From assembly GCA_040768905.1 (NCBI GenBank), contig JAXGMA010000001.1, positions 1,798,001 through 1,862,000 on the forward strand: DNA of 64,000 nt. Reading direction: 5' to 3'. The stretch is from SZUA-584 sp040768905. GTDB lineage: Bacteria > Bacillota > Clostridia > Christensenellales > SZUA-584. Of the stretch, positions 27,073 through 36,197 are shown piece by piece. Made by a program: the position numbers and the translations under genes. Within the stretch, counting starts at the first letter, position 1. Every line of letters starts with the position of its first letter. The notes beneath the pieces are model-generated. The model was given only the letters and a program-made list of their open reading frames with translations, was not told the DNA's origin and did not search any database.

Positions 27073-29289
27073 CTAGTATTTTCCGAAATCGTCATCGCTG
27101 AGCACGACGGGTTGATCACTGTTCTTAACAGACGGTGATGCGCCGTTTGCTGCACGTATAGACTGTGTTTCGTCCGGCGCAGACGTGTCAGTTGGAGGCT
27201 TAGAAGCGTCAACCCCGGCTGAATCCTCCTGCCTGAACTTGAACCTGCCGACCATTGCTTTAAGATGCTCTGCCTGTGCTGCAAGCTCTTGCGAAGATGC
27301 TGCAGCTTCCTGTGCTGTGGCTGAGCTGTTCTGTACGACCGTTGCAAGTTGCTCGATGCCTTTATCGACCTGCGCGATACCTGTGGCCTGTTCGCTGGAT
27401 GCCTCAGCGATCTCGCTCGAAAGCGTCACTGTTTTCTGTATCCCTTCCACGATGCTGTTCAGAGCGGCAGCAGTTTCGTCTGCGATCTTGGTACCGGCGG
27501 CTGTTTTGCCGATCGAGCCTTCGATGAGCTCTGCCGTTTCATGCGCTGCCTTCGCGCTCCTCGCCGCAAGGTTGCGCACCTCCTCGGCAACGACGGCAAA
27601 GCCCTTGCCGTGAACGCCTGCGCGCGCAGCTTCGACGGCAGCGTTCAAGGCAAGAATATTGGTCTGAAATGCGATATCATCGATGACCTTGATGATCTTT
27701 GAGATGCTTGAGGACGACGCATTGATCTCTTCCATGGCATTTTGCAGCAGCTTCATTTTCTCATTACCGCTTGCCGCGTCATCCATAGCTGCCAAAGACA
27801 GCGAGCTCGATTCATTGACGCTTTTGGCATTGTTTTTGGTTTTTTCAGCGATTTCAGATATGGATGCGGTGAGCTGTTCTATCGCGCTGGCCTGCTCGGC
27901 CGCTCCCTGAGAAATCACCTGGCTGCCGCCTGAAAGCTGCGCGGCACCGAGCGCGACTTCCTCTGCGGCCATATTGATATCTTTGAGCACCCCATTGAAG
28001 GCATCGATGCTTTTATTGATGGATTGTTTGAGTGCCGAGAAATCACCTTTAAAATCAGCTTCAATGCTGACGGTAAGCACACCTTTCGCCACATCGCCCA
28101 AGACCTGCGTAATCTCGCTGATATAGCCCTTGAGCGCTTCGATGGTGCTGTTGAGCGTATTTTTTATGATGGCGAAGTCGCCTGCAAAATCACCCTCTAC
28201 ACTGGCATTAAGATTGCCCGCAGAGAAAGCTTCAAGTACAGCGGATGATTCGTTGATCGGCGCGATCATCGCATCGAGCGTGGTGTTGATGCCTTCCACG
28301 ATTTTACGATAAGCGCCCTGATGCTTTTGTGCATCCGCGCGGACAGAAAGCCGGCCTTCTGTTGCTGCATCGATGAGCATGTTTGTATCATCGGTGAGCG
28401 CTTGCAAAGATTTAAGTATGGTTCTGACGGCTTCCCGCATCTGACCGATCTCATCCTTCTGGGTCGTGCCGGTGATCTCAAAATCTGTATCTCCGGCGGC
28501 AAGCTGCTTGATTCTGCCGGTCAATCGCTTGACAGGCTTGCTTATGCCCCGAGACATCAGCACCCCGATGAGGACCGCGAGCAGCAGCAATACTCCTGTG
28601 GAAATCAATGTGATAGACATGACCTCTTTTGCTGTTCTCTCGTTCATACTGTTGATAGTGGAGGCATTGATTGTGATCAAAAAAGTCAGTTCCTTCAAGG
28701 TGGTATCCATTTGTGTCTCAAGGGTTCTATAATCTCCATACACTGTCAGCTCTTTGGCCAGCTCCTGTATGTTTCCCGATTTTGCTTTTTCTAAAAGCCT
28801 GTCAAGAAGTTCTGAATAGCTTGCCAGTGCTGTTTTGAACCTGTCTAACCGGTCTTTATGCTCGCTTGACATCAAAGCTTCAACCATGGCCATATTTGAG
28901 TCCATCTGTCTTCTGCTGGTCTCGATTTTTGAATAGTAGGCAGCGGTGATGACGCTGTCGGGATCAAGCACCAACTGGCGAACCTGGTTGCATACCTCCT
29001 GAAAGCTCTTTTGAGCATCAGCGGCATTTCTTAACGGCAGCAGTATGTTGGAGTACATTTCGCTGGAAGCTGTACTGACCTGCTGTAAGCTCAGCGCTGC
29101 ATAGGCCCCCATTCCGGTGCTGAGCAGAGCAATGATCAAAAACGCTGCAAGCAGTTTTGGCGCGATTTTTATATTCCCTAAGAAACGCGCTCTTTTTTTG
29201 CGGATGCGTTTTCGTTTTTTTGGCTGTTGTACATTTTCCGCTGTTTTCCTTTGGAAAAGATTCTTGAAGAACCCTCGTCTTATTTTCAT
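27073..29289 (-). CDS. Transmembrane methyl-accepting chemotaxis protein
   Basis: 738 residues. A basic N-terminus (1-40) precedes helix 1 (about 44-68), a four-helix-bundle sensor (about 69-225) and helix 2 (about 228-250). A HAMP domain (GISKPVKRLTGRIKQLAAGDTDFEI) is followed by two further HAMP-like units (SAVLEAFSAGNLNASV and VLGDVAKGVLTVSI). The MCP signalling domain ends with tip VIDDIAFQTNILALNAAVEAA. The basic start KKRKRIRKKRARF is unusual. Stacked HAMP units are known to relay or convert signals. No ligand can be named. Confidence 0.95.
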   Translation of the reverse strand: MKIRRGFFKNLFQRKTAENVQQPKKRKRIRKKRARFLGNIKIAPKLLAAFLIIALLSTGMGAYAALSLQQVSTASSEMYSNILLPLRNAADAQKSFQEVCNQVRQLVLDPDSVITAAYYSKIETSRRQMDSNMAMVEALMSSEHKDRLDRFKTALASYSELLDRLLEKAKSGNIQELAKELTVYGDYRTLETQMDTTLKELTFLITINASTINSMNERTAKEVMSITLISTGVLLLLAVLIGVLMSRGISKPVKRLTGRIKQLAAGDTDFEITGTTQKDEIGQMREAVRTILKSLQALTDDTNMLIDAATEGRLSVRADAQKHQGAYRKIVEGINTTLDAMIAPINESSAVLEAFSAGNLNASVEGDFAGDFAIIKNTLNSTIEALKGYISEITQVLGDVAKGVLTVSIEADFKGDFSALKQSINKSIDAFNGVLKDINMAAEEVALGAAQLSGGSQVISQGAAEQASAIEQLTASISEIAEKTKNNAKSVNESSSLSLAAMDDAASGNEKMKLLQNAMEEINASSSSISKIIKVIDDIAFQTNILALNAAVEAARAGVHGKGFAVVAEEVRNLAARSAKAAHETAELIEGSIGKTAAGTKIADETAAALNSIVEGIQKTVTLSSEIAEASSEQATGIAQVDKGIEQLATVVQNSSATAQEAAASSQELAAQAEHLKAMVGRFKFRQEDSAGVDASKPPTDTSAPDETQSIRAANGASPSVKNSDQPVVLSDDDFGKY

Positions 29290-29577
29290 AATTAGCCCTC
29301 GCCTTATTTTTATATAGTATTAATCATGCTTTCAGACATACACATATTGTCTTTCGTTCATTTCAGCAATCAACTTTAGTGAATTGGATAAAAATTAAAT
29401 CATGAAAATAAAAACGGGGAAAATAAACTAAAAAAAAGAATCAGACTTTCTTTTACAGTGCAGATACCGGCGGAATGCGTTCTGGCTCGGATGGATCTTA
29501 AAAGGCGATGACAAAGCGCAGCTCGCGGTGATATAATCAAGACGATATTATGAAATTGGGCATTGACAGGAGGCGCG

Positions 29578-30609
29578 ATGGATACCAAACATAAATCGAT
29601 CGCAGTGATCGGCGCAGGCGCGATCGGCGGCATCACAGCGGCGTATTTGAGCCGCGCAGGCTATGACATAGAGCTGGTATGCAAGCACGAAAGTAAGGCT
29701 GCGCAGATAAACAGCGAAGGGCTTCTTATCACAGGCATACGCGGTGAGCATCGCGTCAGGATAAAAGCTGTTGCAAAAATTGAGCAGCTTTCGGGTAAGA
29801 AGGATATCGTTCTTCTTGTGACCAAGGCGTATGATATGCCGGATGCCGCACATCGGGTGCTTGCGTATCTTAGAGAGAACAGCACCGTGGTTTCCATGCA
29901 GAACGGCATCTGCGTGGACGCTCTGGCAGCGATCGTTGGGGCAAAACGCACCGTGGGCTGTGTGGTGGGCTGGGGCTCGACCATGCTGCCAAACGGCACG
30001 CTCCGCATGACCTCGGAGGGCGAGTTCGTCATCGGCGGTTTTTTGCCGGACAGCGATGTATCGGACGTTAAAGCCGTCCTTGACCAAGTGATGCTCACAC
30101 GTATATCGGACAATATCGTGGCTGAGCTTTTTTCCAAGATGATCGTCAATTCTTGCATCACGTCGCTCGGCGTTCTGAGCGGATTGTCCCTCGGGCAGAT
30201 ACTCAAGAAAAAAAGAGCGCGGGACATTTTCATTTCCATCATACGCGAGGCTGTGGCTGTGGCTGATGCGATGGGTCTTGTCATCAAGCCTTACGGCGGC
30301 AGGCTGGATTATTATGCGCTCATAAAAGGCAGCAGTGCACTTGATGGCTTCAAGCGGCACCTGATGATACGCATTATCGGCTTTAAGTACAGGCGTTTAA
30401 AATCCTCAAGCCTTCAGGCGCTTGAACGCGGTAAGCCGACCGAAGTCGATTATTTTAACGGCTACATCGCGTACAAAGGCACGGTGCTCGGTATTGGAAC
30501 GCCCGTCAATGCGCGCATCGTGCAGATGATCAAGGAAATAGAGAGCAGCCAGCGCGCCATAGACCCGCACAATTTCGAGGATGCGGGACTGCGGGCACAA
30601 AACGCATGA
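29578..30609 (+). CDS. Ketopantoate reductase-family protein (PanE/ApbA-like)
   Basis: 343 residues from ATG 29578, behind AGGAGG. NADPH site: VIGAGAIGGITAAYLSRAGY (about residues 9-28). The central region has the family Lys in FSKMIVNSCITSLGVLSG, and the C-terminal ApbA_C domain shows SSLQALERGKPTEVDYFNGYI. PanE makes pantoate for CoA synthesis; paralogues act on other 2-oxo acids. The C-terminal segment is longer than in E. coli PanE. It overlaps the downstream kinase-like gene by 4 bases. The CoA operon at 1.7-3.1 kb makes a pantothenate role plausible. Confidence 0.88.
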   Translation: MDTKHKSIAVIGAGAIGGITAAYLSRAGYDIELVCKHESKAAQINSEGLLITGIRGEHRVRIKAVAKIEQLSGKKDIVLLVTKAYDMPDAAHRVLAYLRENSTVVSMQNGICVDALAAIVGAKRTVGCVVGWGSTMLPNGTLRMTSEGEFVIGGFLPDSDVSDVKAVLDQVMLTRISDNIVAELFSKMIVNSCITSLGVLSGLSLGQILKKKRARDIFISIIREAVAVADAMGLVIKPYGGRLDYYALIKGSSALDGFKRHLMIRIIGFKYRRLKSSSLQALERGKPTEVDYFNGYIAYKGTVLGIGTPVNARIVQMIKEIESSQRAIDPHNFEDAGLRAQNA

Positions 30610-31673
30610 GGCGCATCATTCTTACACATATCAAAAAATACCCGTTGATGCAGATCTGCGACGCGGTCAAGCTCATATACCAGAGCGTGCTCGGCGGCGG
30701 GCACATGGTCACCGATAAGAAAAACAGCTTATTGCGGATGGAAGAAGAATGCCGCGGGCTCTCTGCTTTTGATGGACAGCCGTTTGAGGCTATCGGCGGA
30801 GGGCTTAGCCGCCTGCATTTGGGCGCGCTTCGCAGGTCGGGAATCTCACTGGAAACTGCCAATAATATGTTTGCGGCAACGGCGAATTCAGTGAATGGTA
30901 CGGCGATGCAGTTAGAAAAAAAGCTTAAGATGCTGTTTGATTTGTGCGAAGATGGCACTCTGCCGTTCGGTACGGAAAAGATGCAGGCGTTTCTGCGCCT
31001 ATACCGGAGCCAGGGATATCCGCCTGTTTCGCACAGCAGCGAATACAAAGCCGCTTATGCCCCCGCCTACCGCGTGGTACATGAAGCGTACGGGCATTAT
31101 GCGGATGTGTTCTCGCGCATCGACGCGCTGCAAAGCAGGCAGGCTCATACAACGGTTGCCATTGACGGCAGCAGCGGAGCGGGCAAGACCGCGCTTGCAG
31201 CTTTGATCGCAAAGACGTATGACTGCAGCGTGTTCCATATGGACGACTTTTTTCTGCCGCAACAGCGCAAAACGAAGCAGCGGCTCCAAGAGCCGGGCGG
31301 CAATGTGGATTATGAACGGTTTGAGCACGAAGTGGCAGCAGGGTTCAAAAGCGGCGCGGCTTTTGCATTCCGCCGTTTTGACTGTGCGGCTCAAGAATTC
31401 AGCGCACCTATCACAGCAAATCCCAAACCGCTCAGTATCATCGAGGGCGTTTACAGCCTGCATCCTGCGCTGGATATAAAGTATGACCTAAAAATTTTTT
31501 TGAAAACCGACGGCGCTCAGCAGCTTGCGCGCATCAAAAAACGCAGCGGTGCAGTGATGCTGGAGCGTTTCGTCAGCGAATGGATACCGCTTGAAAACCG
31601 CTATTTTGAAGCGTTTGGGATCGAGAAGGAATGCGATCTTATGTATAAGACGCTTGATCTTGAGCGATCGTGA
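30606..31673 (+). CDS. P-loop (uridine kinase-like) protein with unknown N-terminal domain
   Basis: 355 residues. About 175 residues of an alpha-helical domain come first (LMQICDAVKLIYQSVLGGGHMV, then GGGLSRLHL); I know this pattern from clostridial proteins but cannot assign a function. Next is a nucleoside-kinase fold: Walker A IDGSSGAGKTALA at about 181-193, then VFHMDDFFLP (the family DD motif) and SIIEGVYSLHPAL. Phosphorylation of a small molecule is inferred. The ATG overlaps the TGA of the ketopantoate-reductase-like gene (ATGA), so the two are coupled and may act on linked metabolites. Confidence 0.8.
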   Translation: MRRIILTHIKKYPLMQICDAVKLIYQSVLGGGHMVTDKKNSLLRMEEECRGLSAFDGQPFEAIGGGLSRLHLGALRRSGISLETANNMFAATANSVNGTAMQLEKKLKMLFDLCEDGTLPFGTEKMQAFLRLYRSQGYPPVSHSSEYKAAYAPAYRVVHEAYGHYADVFSRIDALQSRQAHTTVAIDGSSGAGKTALAALIAKTYDCSVFHMDDFFLPQQRKTKQRLQEPGGNVDYERFEHEVAAGFKSGAAFAFRRFDCAAQEFSAPITANPKPLSIIEGVYSLHPALDIKYDLKIFLKTDGAQQLARIKKRSGAVMLERFVSEWIPLENRYFEAFGIEKECDLMYKTLDLERS

Positions 31674-31811
31674 GCGGCGGTTTGCCGCACAATGGCCATA
31701 ACGAGAGTAAAGGGTGCATAAGTACGCTCTTTTTTGTTTGAAAGAACTGGCCATAGATTATTGTGTTTTGTTCTTTTTTTACAAAGGGAGCGGAGCCCCC
31801 GCCAAAGACTT

Positions 31812-31834
31812 GAGCGCAGCAGCGCTCTTTTTTT
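31812..31834 (+). terminator. Terminator immediately ahead of the phage-like cassette
   Basis: GAGCGC / AGCA / GCGCTC followed by seven T. It lies only 14 bases before the ATG of the first virion-cassette gene, with its ribosome site AGGAGG in between. A transcript entering the cassette from upstream must pass this hairpin. Confidence 0.85.
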
Positions 31835-31847
31835 ACAGGAGGTTTGA

Positions 31848-32042
31848 ATGCTGGCAGGAATATTGATCGGCGCGACGGCGGCGCTTGCGGTGGCGGTGCT
31901 GTGTGTACTGTGCTATACACAGGGCAGAAAACACGCCGAAAAAAGGACAGATCACAGCGCGGCGGCGGGAGAGGAGCAGAATGCGCTCATGAAAAAATAC
32001 GAAGCGATCATGGGTTACGACCCTTACGGTGAAGGCGTATGA
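31848..32042 (+). CDS. Small single-pass membrane protein, first gene of the virion cassette
   Basis: 64 residues, start ATG 31848 behind ACAGGAGG. One N-terminal hydrophobic span (LAGILIGATAALAVAVLCVLC) is followed by a charged, Lys/Glu/His-rich tail ending NALMKKYEAIMGYDPYGEGV. The stop overlaps the portal start (ATGA), so the two are translationally coupled. Small membrane proteins ahead of portal genes are seen in some podovirus-like prophages; function unknown. Confidence 0.65.
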   Translation: MLAGILIGATAALAVAVLCVLCYTQGRKHAEKRTDHSAAAGEEQNALMKKYEAIMGYDPYGEGV

Positions 32043-33703
32043 GCGTCACACAAGCCTGGCAGGAATACGAACAGGGCGTGGATTACAAAACGCGCATCGG
32101 GCTTTACCGCACCGTAGACTTAAATGAGCGTTTCTACGCGGGCGACCAGTGGGCGGGCATACCGCACGAAGGGCTGCCGACACCGGTCGTCAACTTCATA
32201 CGCTACGCCTCAGCCTGGAAGATCGCAGCGGTGACGGACAGAAGGCTGTGCCTTAAGTTTTTGGCCGAGGGCGCGAGCGACGGTGACGATATTGGCATCT
32301 ATGCACGGCAGATCTCAGCGTACTGCGACACGCTCTGGGAACGGCTCAAGATGGATTATCTGACCAAGGAAGGCTTAAAGCAGGCTGCCATTACGGGCGA
32401 CTATGTGCAGTATTTTTACTGGGACACGGCGCTCGATACCGGGCAGGCGCTGACGGGTGACATCGCGACGCAGCTTATCGACAACGTGTGTTACTACCCC
32501 GGCAATCCGAGCAGCCCGGATGTGCAGACGCAGCCGTCTATCATCATCGCGTTCCGCGAACTGCTCTCAAAGGTACGCGAGGAAGCAAAAGCCAACGGCT
32601 GTGAGAATACGGATGAAATCACGGCGGACGAGGACAACACCTACACGGCGGGCGATAATGGCAAGGTGGAGCTTGAGGGCACCGGCAAATGCAACGTGCT
32701 TTTGAAGATGTACAAAAAGGACGGACGCGTGTGGTGCGAAAAATGCGTAAAAAACGCGGTGGTACAGCCGCCCAAGGATACGCGCCTTAAACGCTACCCG
32801 GTGGCGCTGATGAATTGGGACACGCGCAAGAACGCATGCCACGGCGTCGCGGAAGTCACGGGGCTGATTCCCAACCAGGTCTTCGTGAACAAGATACTCG
32901 CGCTCTCCCAGCTAAACCAGATGCAGCTCAGTTTCCCAAAGGTGGTGTACGACCGCACGCGCATACGCGAATGGAGCAATAAGGTGGCGGGCGCGATTGC
33001 CGTTAATGGCGACATCGGCGGCGCGGCGCAGTACCTCTCACCGCCCGGCGCGGCGCACGACGCATGGCAGGGGCTGCATGCCACACTCGAAACCACGATG
33101 CGCATGATGGGCGCGAACGATGTGACGCTGGGCAACCTCAAGAATCCGGATAACACGTCCGCTTTTATCGCGACACGCGACGCGGCGCTAGTGCCGCTAC
33201 AGTCCCAGCAGGAACGGTTTTATGCTTTTGTCGAGGACATCGGGCTGATCTGGCTGGATTTTATCAGGCAATACTACCGCGCAGGCCGCATGATACCCAT
33301 AGAGCAGGACGGGCAGCGCTTGTATGTGCCGCTGCCTGAGAGTGTGCTTGACAACTACACCATGCGGCTCAAGGTGGATGTCGGGCCGTCCTCGATGTGG
33401 AGCGAAGTGCAGGTGATCAAAACGCTGGATAACCTTCTCTCCGCCGGGCAGATCTCGCTGCGACAATATCTTGAGCGCATGCCTGACGGGCATATCCCGA
33501 TGAAGGAAGAACTGCTCAGCGAAATGCGGCAAGCGGAAATCATGATACAGGCTGCGCAGCCAAATGCCGGCTCCGGACTGTTGTCCCCGCCTGACCGGAC
33601 AGCTTGTGAATCAGAGGCGCTCATAAAGGAAGCGTCGGCGCTTGATCATGCGCAGAAAAAACAAACACAAAAGTCAGGCGGCAAAAGGCATGGGCGCATA
33701 TGA
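32039..33703 (+). CDS. Phage portal protein (podovirus/P22-like)
   Basis: 554 residues. The dodecameric ring through which DNA enters and leaves the head. Recognisable features are an acidic N-terminus with FYAGDQWAGIPHEGLPTPVVNF, a charged mid part (ADEDNTYTAGDNGKVELEGTGKCNVLLKMYKKDG), the region NKILALSQLNQMQLSFPKVVYDR, and a C-terminal helical stretch leading to SLRQYLERMPDGHIP, frequent in portals of Firmicute phages. The tail is Lys/Gln rich. No terminase gene precedes it, which is unusual since portal normally follows large terminase. Confidence 0.8.
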   Translation: MSVTQAWQEYEQGVDYKTRIGLYRTVDLNERFYAGDQWAGIPHEGLPTPVVNFIRYASAWKIAAVTDRRLCLKFLAEGASDGDDIGIYARQISAYCDTLWERLKMDYLTKEGLKQAAITGDYVQYFYWDTALDTGQALTGDIATQLIDNVCYYPGNPSSPDVQTQPSIIIAFRELLSKVREEAKANGCENTDEITADEDNTYTAGDNGKVELEGTGKCNVLLKMYKKDGRVWCEKCVKNAVVQPPKDTRLKRYPVALMNWDTRKNACHGVAEVTGLIPNQVFVNKILALSQLNQMQLSFPKVVYDRTRIREWSNKVAGAIAVNGDIGGAAQYLSPPGAAHDAWQGLHATLETTMRMMGANDVTLGNLKNPDNTSAFIATRDAALVPLQSQQERFYAFVEDIGLIWLDFIRQYYRAGRMIPIEQDGQRLYVPLPESVLDNYTMRLKVDVGPSSMWSEVQVIKTLDNLLSAGQISLRQYLERMPDGHIPMKEELLSEMRQAEIMIQAAQPNAGSGLLSPPDRTACESEALIKEASALDHAQKKQTQKSGGKRHGRI

Positions 33704-33751
33704 TATAGTGTAGCCGTTGCCTTTACCTATCAAAAAAGGAGGTGGGGGTCT

Positions 33752-34150
33752 ACGGAAAATAATAGCTGGACAGAAGAATTAAAGGCGGCCTTCGGGCGTC
33801 TTGGCGTCAAGGCGGACAACGACTGCTGCCTGCTTATAGGGCGCGCATTAGAGGATAAAACGGCACGGCATAACGGGCGTATCGAAAAGCTCGAAGAACG
33901 CATGAATGCGGCGCACGTGGCTCTTGCTGAAACAGACGGGCGCATAGACAACATGAAAACCGGCATGAGGGGAGAATTCAAGCTCGTGCATGAAATGCTT
34001 GGCCGTATGGGAGAGAAGATAGAGCGTATAGAAGCCAATACGTCAAAGGCACAAAACGCAAAAAGGGCATGGCGCATCGCACTTGTCGCGGCGCTGCCGG
34101 GCGCCGTCTCCGCCGCCATCATGCTGGCAAACATGTTCTCGGGCGGCTGA
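33752..34150 (+). CDS. XhlA-like small membrane protein with apparent ACG start
   Basis: 132 residues if translation starts at ACG 33752, ten bases after a perfect AAAGGAGG. In this frame the coding sequence runs unbroken from TENNSWTEELKAAFGRLGVKADND, but the first ATG is only at 33902, deep inside a coiled-coil region (LEERMNAAHVALAETDGRIDNM). A C-terminal membrane helix (ALVAALPGAVSAAIMLANMF) gives the coil-plus-helix plan of XhlA-type phage proteins. No ATG, GTG or TTG exists near the ribosome site in this frame, so either ACG is used or an ATG was mutated. Confidence 0.6.
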   Translation, partial: TENNSWTEELKAAFGRLGVKADNDCCLLIGRALEDKTARHNGRIEKLEERMNAAHVALAETDGRIDNMKTGMRGEFKLVHEMLGRMGEKIERIEANTSKAQNAKRAWRIALVAALPGAVSAAIMLANMFSGG

Positions 34151-34172
34151 AAAACAAATCTTAGCATTGAGG

Positions 34173-34196
34173 GGGGTTGCTTTGCAGCCCTCTTTG
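34173..34196 (+). terminator. Terminator-like hairpin inside the virion cassette
   Basis: GGGTTGC / TTT / GCAGCCC with one G-T pair, followed by TCTTTGT. It lies between the XhlA-like and scaffold genes and could lower downstream expression or act with antitermination. Confidence 0.5.
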
Positions 34197-34276
34197 TATA
34201 TTGCATGAACCTAAAGAACCTTAATATAAAGATGCTTTTTGTTTTTGTGGATCAATAAACACAGGAGGAATCAAAA

Positions 34277-34945
34277 ATGCTTGATACGGCCCAAACAGAG
34301 GCCCAGGAGACGGCAAACCAGCCGTATATGCAAGACAACGCGGCGCAAACCGAAAAGGACGCACAACCCGAGGCGTTTTTGACGGTGCGCTACAACAAGG
34401 AAGAACTGCCGCTGACCCGTGAGGCGGCGGCTCAATTCGCCCAGAAGGGGCTCAATTACGACAAGATCAGCGGGCGGCTATCTGAAACGGCGCAGAAGCT
34501 TGAAGCATACGAAGATCTGGGTGAACTGGCCCGGGAGCTTGCTGTGCAGAGCGGCTCGGATGAAAAAGAGGCGCTTGCAGCATTGAAGCAGCGTATCGGA
34601 GATGAGCGGGACAAACAGGCGGCGGTCAACGCGCAGCTTGATGCGTTTGTGGTTCAATACCCCGGTGTCGACCCGCTTTTGCTGCCCGAAACGGTGCTAG
34701 ACGCATGGAAAAGCGGCGTGCCTCTCATTCAGGCTTACGCTTCGCATGCTATAGCGGCGGAAAAAAACGCACAGGCGCGGCAAACCAACGCGCAAAACAC
34801 GTCGGCAAGCATGGGCAGTGCACGCGGCACAGACGCGGCTACGCCAAGACCGCTGTCCGAAGAAACCATAAGGCAGATGACGCCATCCGAACTTGAAAAA
34901 AACCACAGCCGCATCTGGGCATACCTCACGGGACAAAAAGATTAG
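34277..34945 (+). CDS. Probable capsid scaffolding protein
   Basis: 222 residues, rich in Ala, Gln and Glu and mostly helical, with no cysteine. It begins with a disordered stretch and then EAFLTVRYNKEELPLTREAAAQFAQKGLNYDKI, a motif often seen in Firmicute phage scaffold or head-assembly proteins. The position directly before the coat gene (15-base gap) is where a scaffold is expected. The ATG at 34277 follows AGGAGG. Assignment rests on position and composition. Confidence 0.65.
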   Translation: MLDTAQTEAQETANQPYMQDNAAQTEKDAQPEAFLTVRYNKEELPLTREAAAQFAQKGLNYDKISGRLSETAQKLEAYEDLGELARELAVQSGSDEKEALAALKQRIGDERDKQAAVNAQLDAFVVQYPGVDPLLLPETVLDAWKSGVPLIQAYASHAIAAEKNAQARQTNAQNTSASMGSARGTDAATPRPLSEETIRQMTPSELEKNHSRIWAYLTGQKD

Positions 34946-34960
34946 AAGGGAGCAGATATA

Positions 34961-35800
34961 TTGGCATACGAAAGTTTTAGGCCGGAAGTGCTGGCCAAAG
35001 AGCTGATGACGGACCGGGGCAGAGACTGCGTGTTTAAAAACCTGTGCTACAAAGGCCCCGTTATCGGCGAGATCACCAAGAAGGGCGACGTATTGCGGAT
35101 AGCAGGCGTGGGGCGCCCGACGGTGCGCGATTACACGCCGGGCGAGGACATCGAGCTTGAGCAGAAGCAAAGCTATAACCAGGACCTTTACATCACGCAG
35201 GCCAAGTATGTGAATGTGGAGGTCGACAGGGTGGACAAGGCGCAGGCACAGGGCGAGGTGTTCGGCGTTGAGGTGCGCGAAGCCAAAAAGGCGCTGGCGC
35301 AGACGCTGGATGAGTATCTTGCGGGCTTCCAAACGCAGGCGGGCAGCGTCATCGAAAACGCAAACTGTACGTCGGGCTCAGTGCTCTCGACACTGGCCGA
35401 GGCAGAGCAGGCGTTGCAGGAGGCGGACGTGCCTTTCGAGGAGGAACGGTTCCTCGTGATTTCTCCAGCCATATACACAAAGCTCGTGCTGGGCAAGATC
35501 GTGTTTCAGCAGGCGAACGCCGAGGTTTTCGGCAAGGGCTTTAAGGGCAGTTATTTGAACTTTGGCGTGTACGTCTCGAATTCCATCAAAAAGACGGACG
35601 ACGTGCACCACTGCATGGCATTCACGCGGCAGGCCATCGCGCTCGCGGAGCAGATACCTGCAAGCATGATCGAGCGCTATAAGCCCGAAAAGACATTCGC
35701 GGACGCGTTCAAAGTGCTGCATCTGTACGGCGGTACGGTGATACGCCCTGCGGAGCTGATACGCGTTGATCTGACCACAGCCGACGAGACGGAAATATAA
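34961..35800 (+). CDS. Major capsid protein, P22 coat-like
   Basis: 279 residues, start TTG 34961. The opening, VLAKELMTDRGRDCVFKNLCYKGPVIGEITKKGDVLRI followed by VRDYTPG and NQDLYITQAKYVNVEVDRVDKAQAQ, follows the layout of the P22 gene 5 coat family (helix, E-loop-like strand, then 'Q..Y...V.VD..D'). It is shorter than P22 coat, lacking most of the telokin insertion. As expected it directly follows the putative scaffold. It should build an icosahedral shell on its own if expressed. Confidence 0.75.
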   Translation: MAYESFRPEVLAKELMTDRGRDCVFKNLCYKGPVIGEITKKGDVLRIAGVGRPTVRDYTPGEDIELEQKQSYNQDLYITQAKYVNVEVDRVDKAQAQGEVFGVEVREAKKALAQTLDEYLAGFQTQAGSVIENANCTSGSVLSTLAEAEQALQEADVPFEEERFLVISPAIYTKLVLGKIVFQQANAEVFGKGFKGSYLNFGVYVSNSIKKTDDVHHCMAFTRQAIALAEQIPASMIERYKPEKTFADAFKVLHLYGGTVIRPAELIRVDLTTADETEI

Positions 35801-35812
35801 GGAGGGGGCAAC

Positions 35813-36187
35813 ATGGCGAATGTGAGCGTATTTGATATCGGGGGCGGCAAGGCATTTGTTGCCGCAACGGACGGCATCGCTGCGGCTGCGGTGGAGCAGG
35901 CTGTTCCGTGCAGGAAGGATGCGCGGCTTTGTCTGCGCGTCTGCAACGCCAACGCGTCTGCGGCTGCGGTGGTGCGCATCAAGGCCGGAGATGGCCCGCG
36001 CGCGGTTCTCGGCAACAGGGAAGTGACGGTGAGCGCGGGGCAGACGGCGTATATCCCGCTTTTTGATACCGCACGGTTCAAGAAGATGGACACAGGCACG
36101 GTGGCGGTACGTTTGGTGGATGAGGACGGCGATGCGCTGGACGCGCAGGCACTTTTGGGTATCGCGATCGAAGCGGTGCAGATGTAA
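35813..36187 (+). CDS. Putative capsid decoration or head protein
   Basis: 124 residues, ATG 35813 after GGAGGGGG. Beta-rich: two Ala/Val-rich sections around NASAAAVVRIKAGDG and the later VTVSAGQTAYIPLFDTARFKK, then VAVRLVDEDGDALDAQALLGIAIEAVQM. There is no membrane helix. The place right behind coat suggests a decoration or head-stabilising protein; I cannot name a family. Confidence 0.6.
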   Translation: MANVSVFDIGGGKAFVAATDGIAAAAVEQAVPCRKDARLCLRVCNANASAAAVVRIKAGDGPRAVLGNREVTVSAGQTAYIPLFDTARFKKMDTGTVAVRLVDEDGDALDAQALLGIAIEAVQM

Positions 36188-36197
36188 GTTCAAGCGG

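Noticed and set aside
29563..29577. Earlier ATG for the ketopantoate-reductase-like gene
   Set aside because: It precedes the AGGAGG ribosome site, which fits the ATG at 29578.
35378..36193. Minus-strand frame opposite the coat and decoration genes
   Set aside because: Arises from the GC-biased third positions of the plus-strand genes; no ribosome site.
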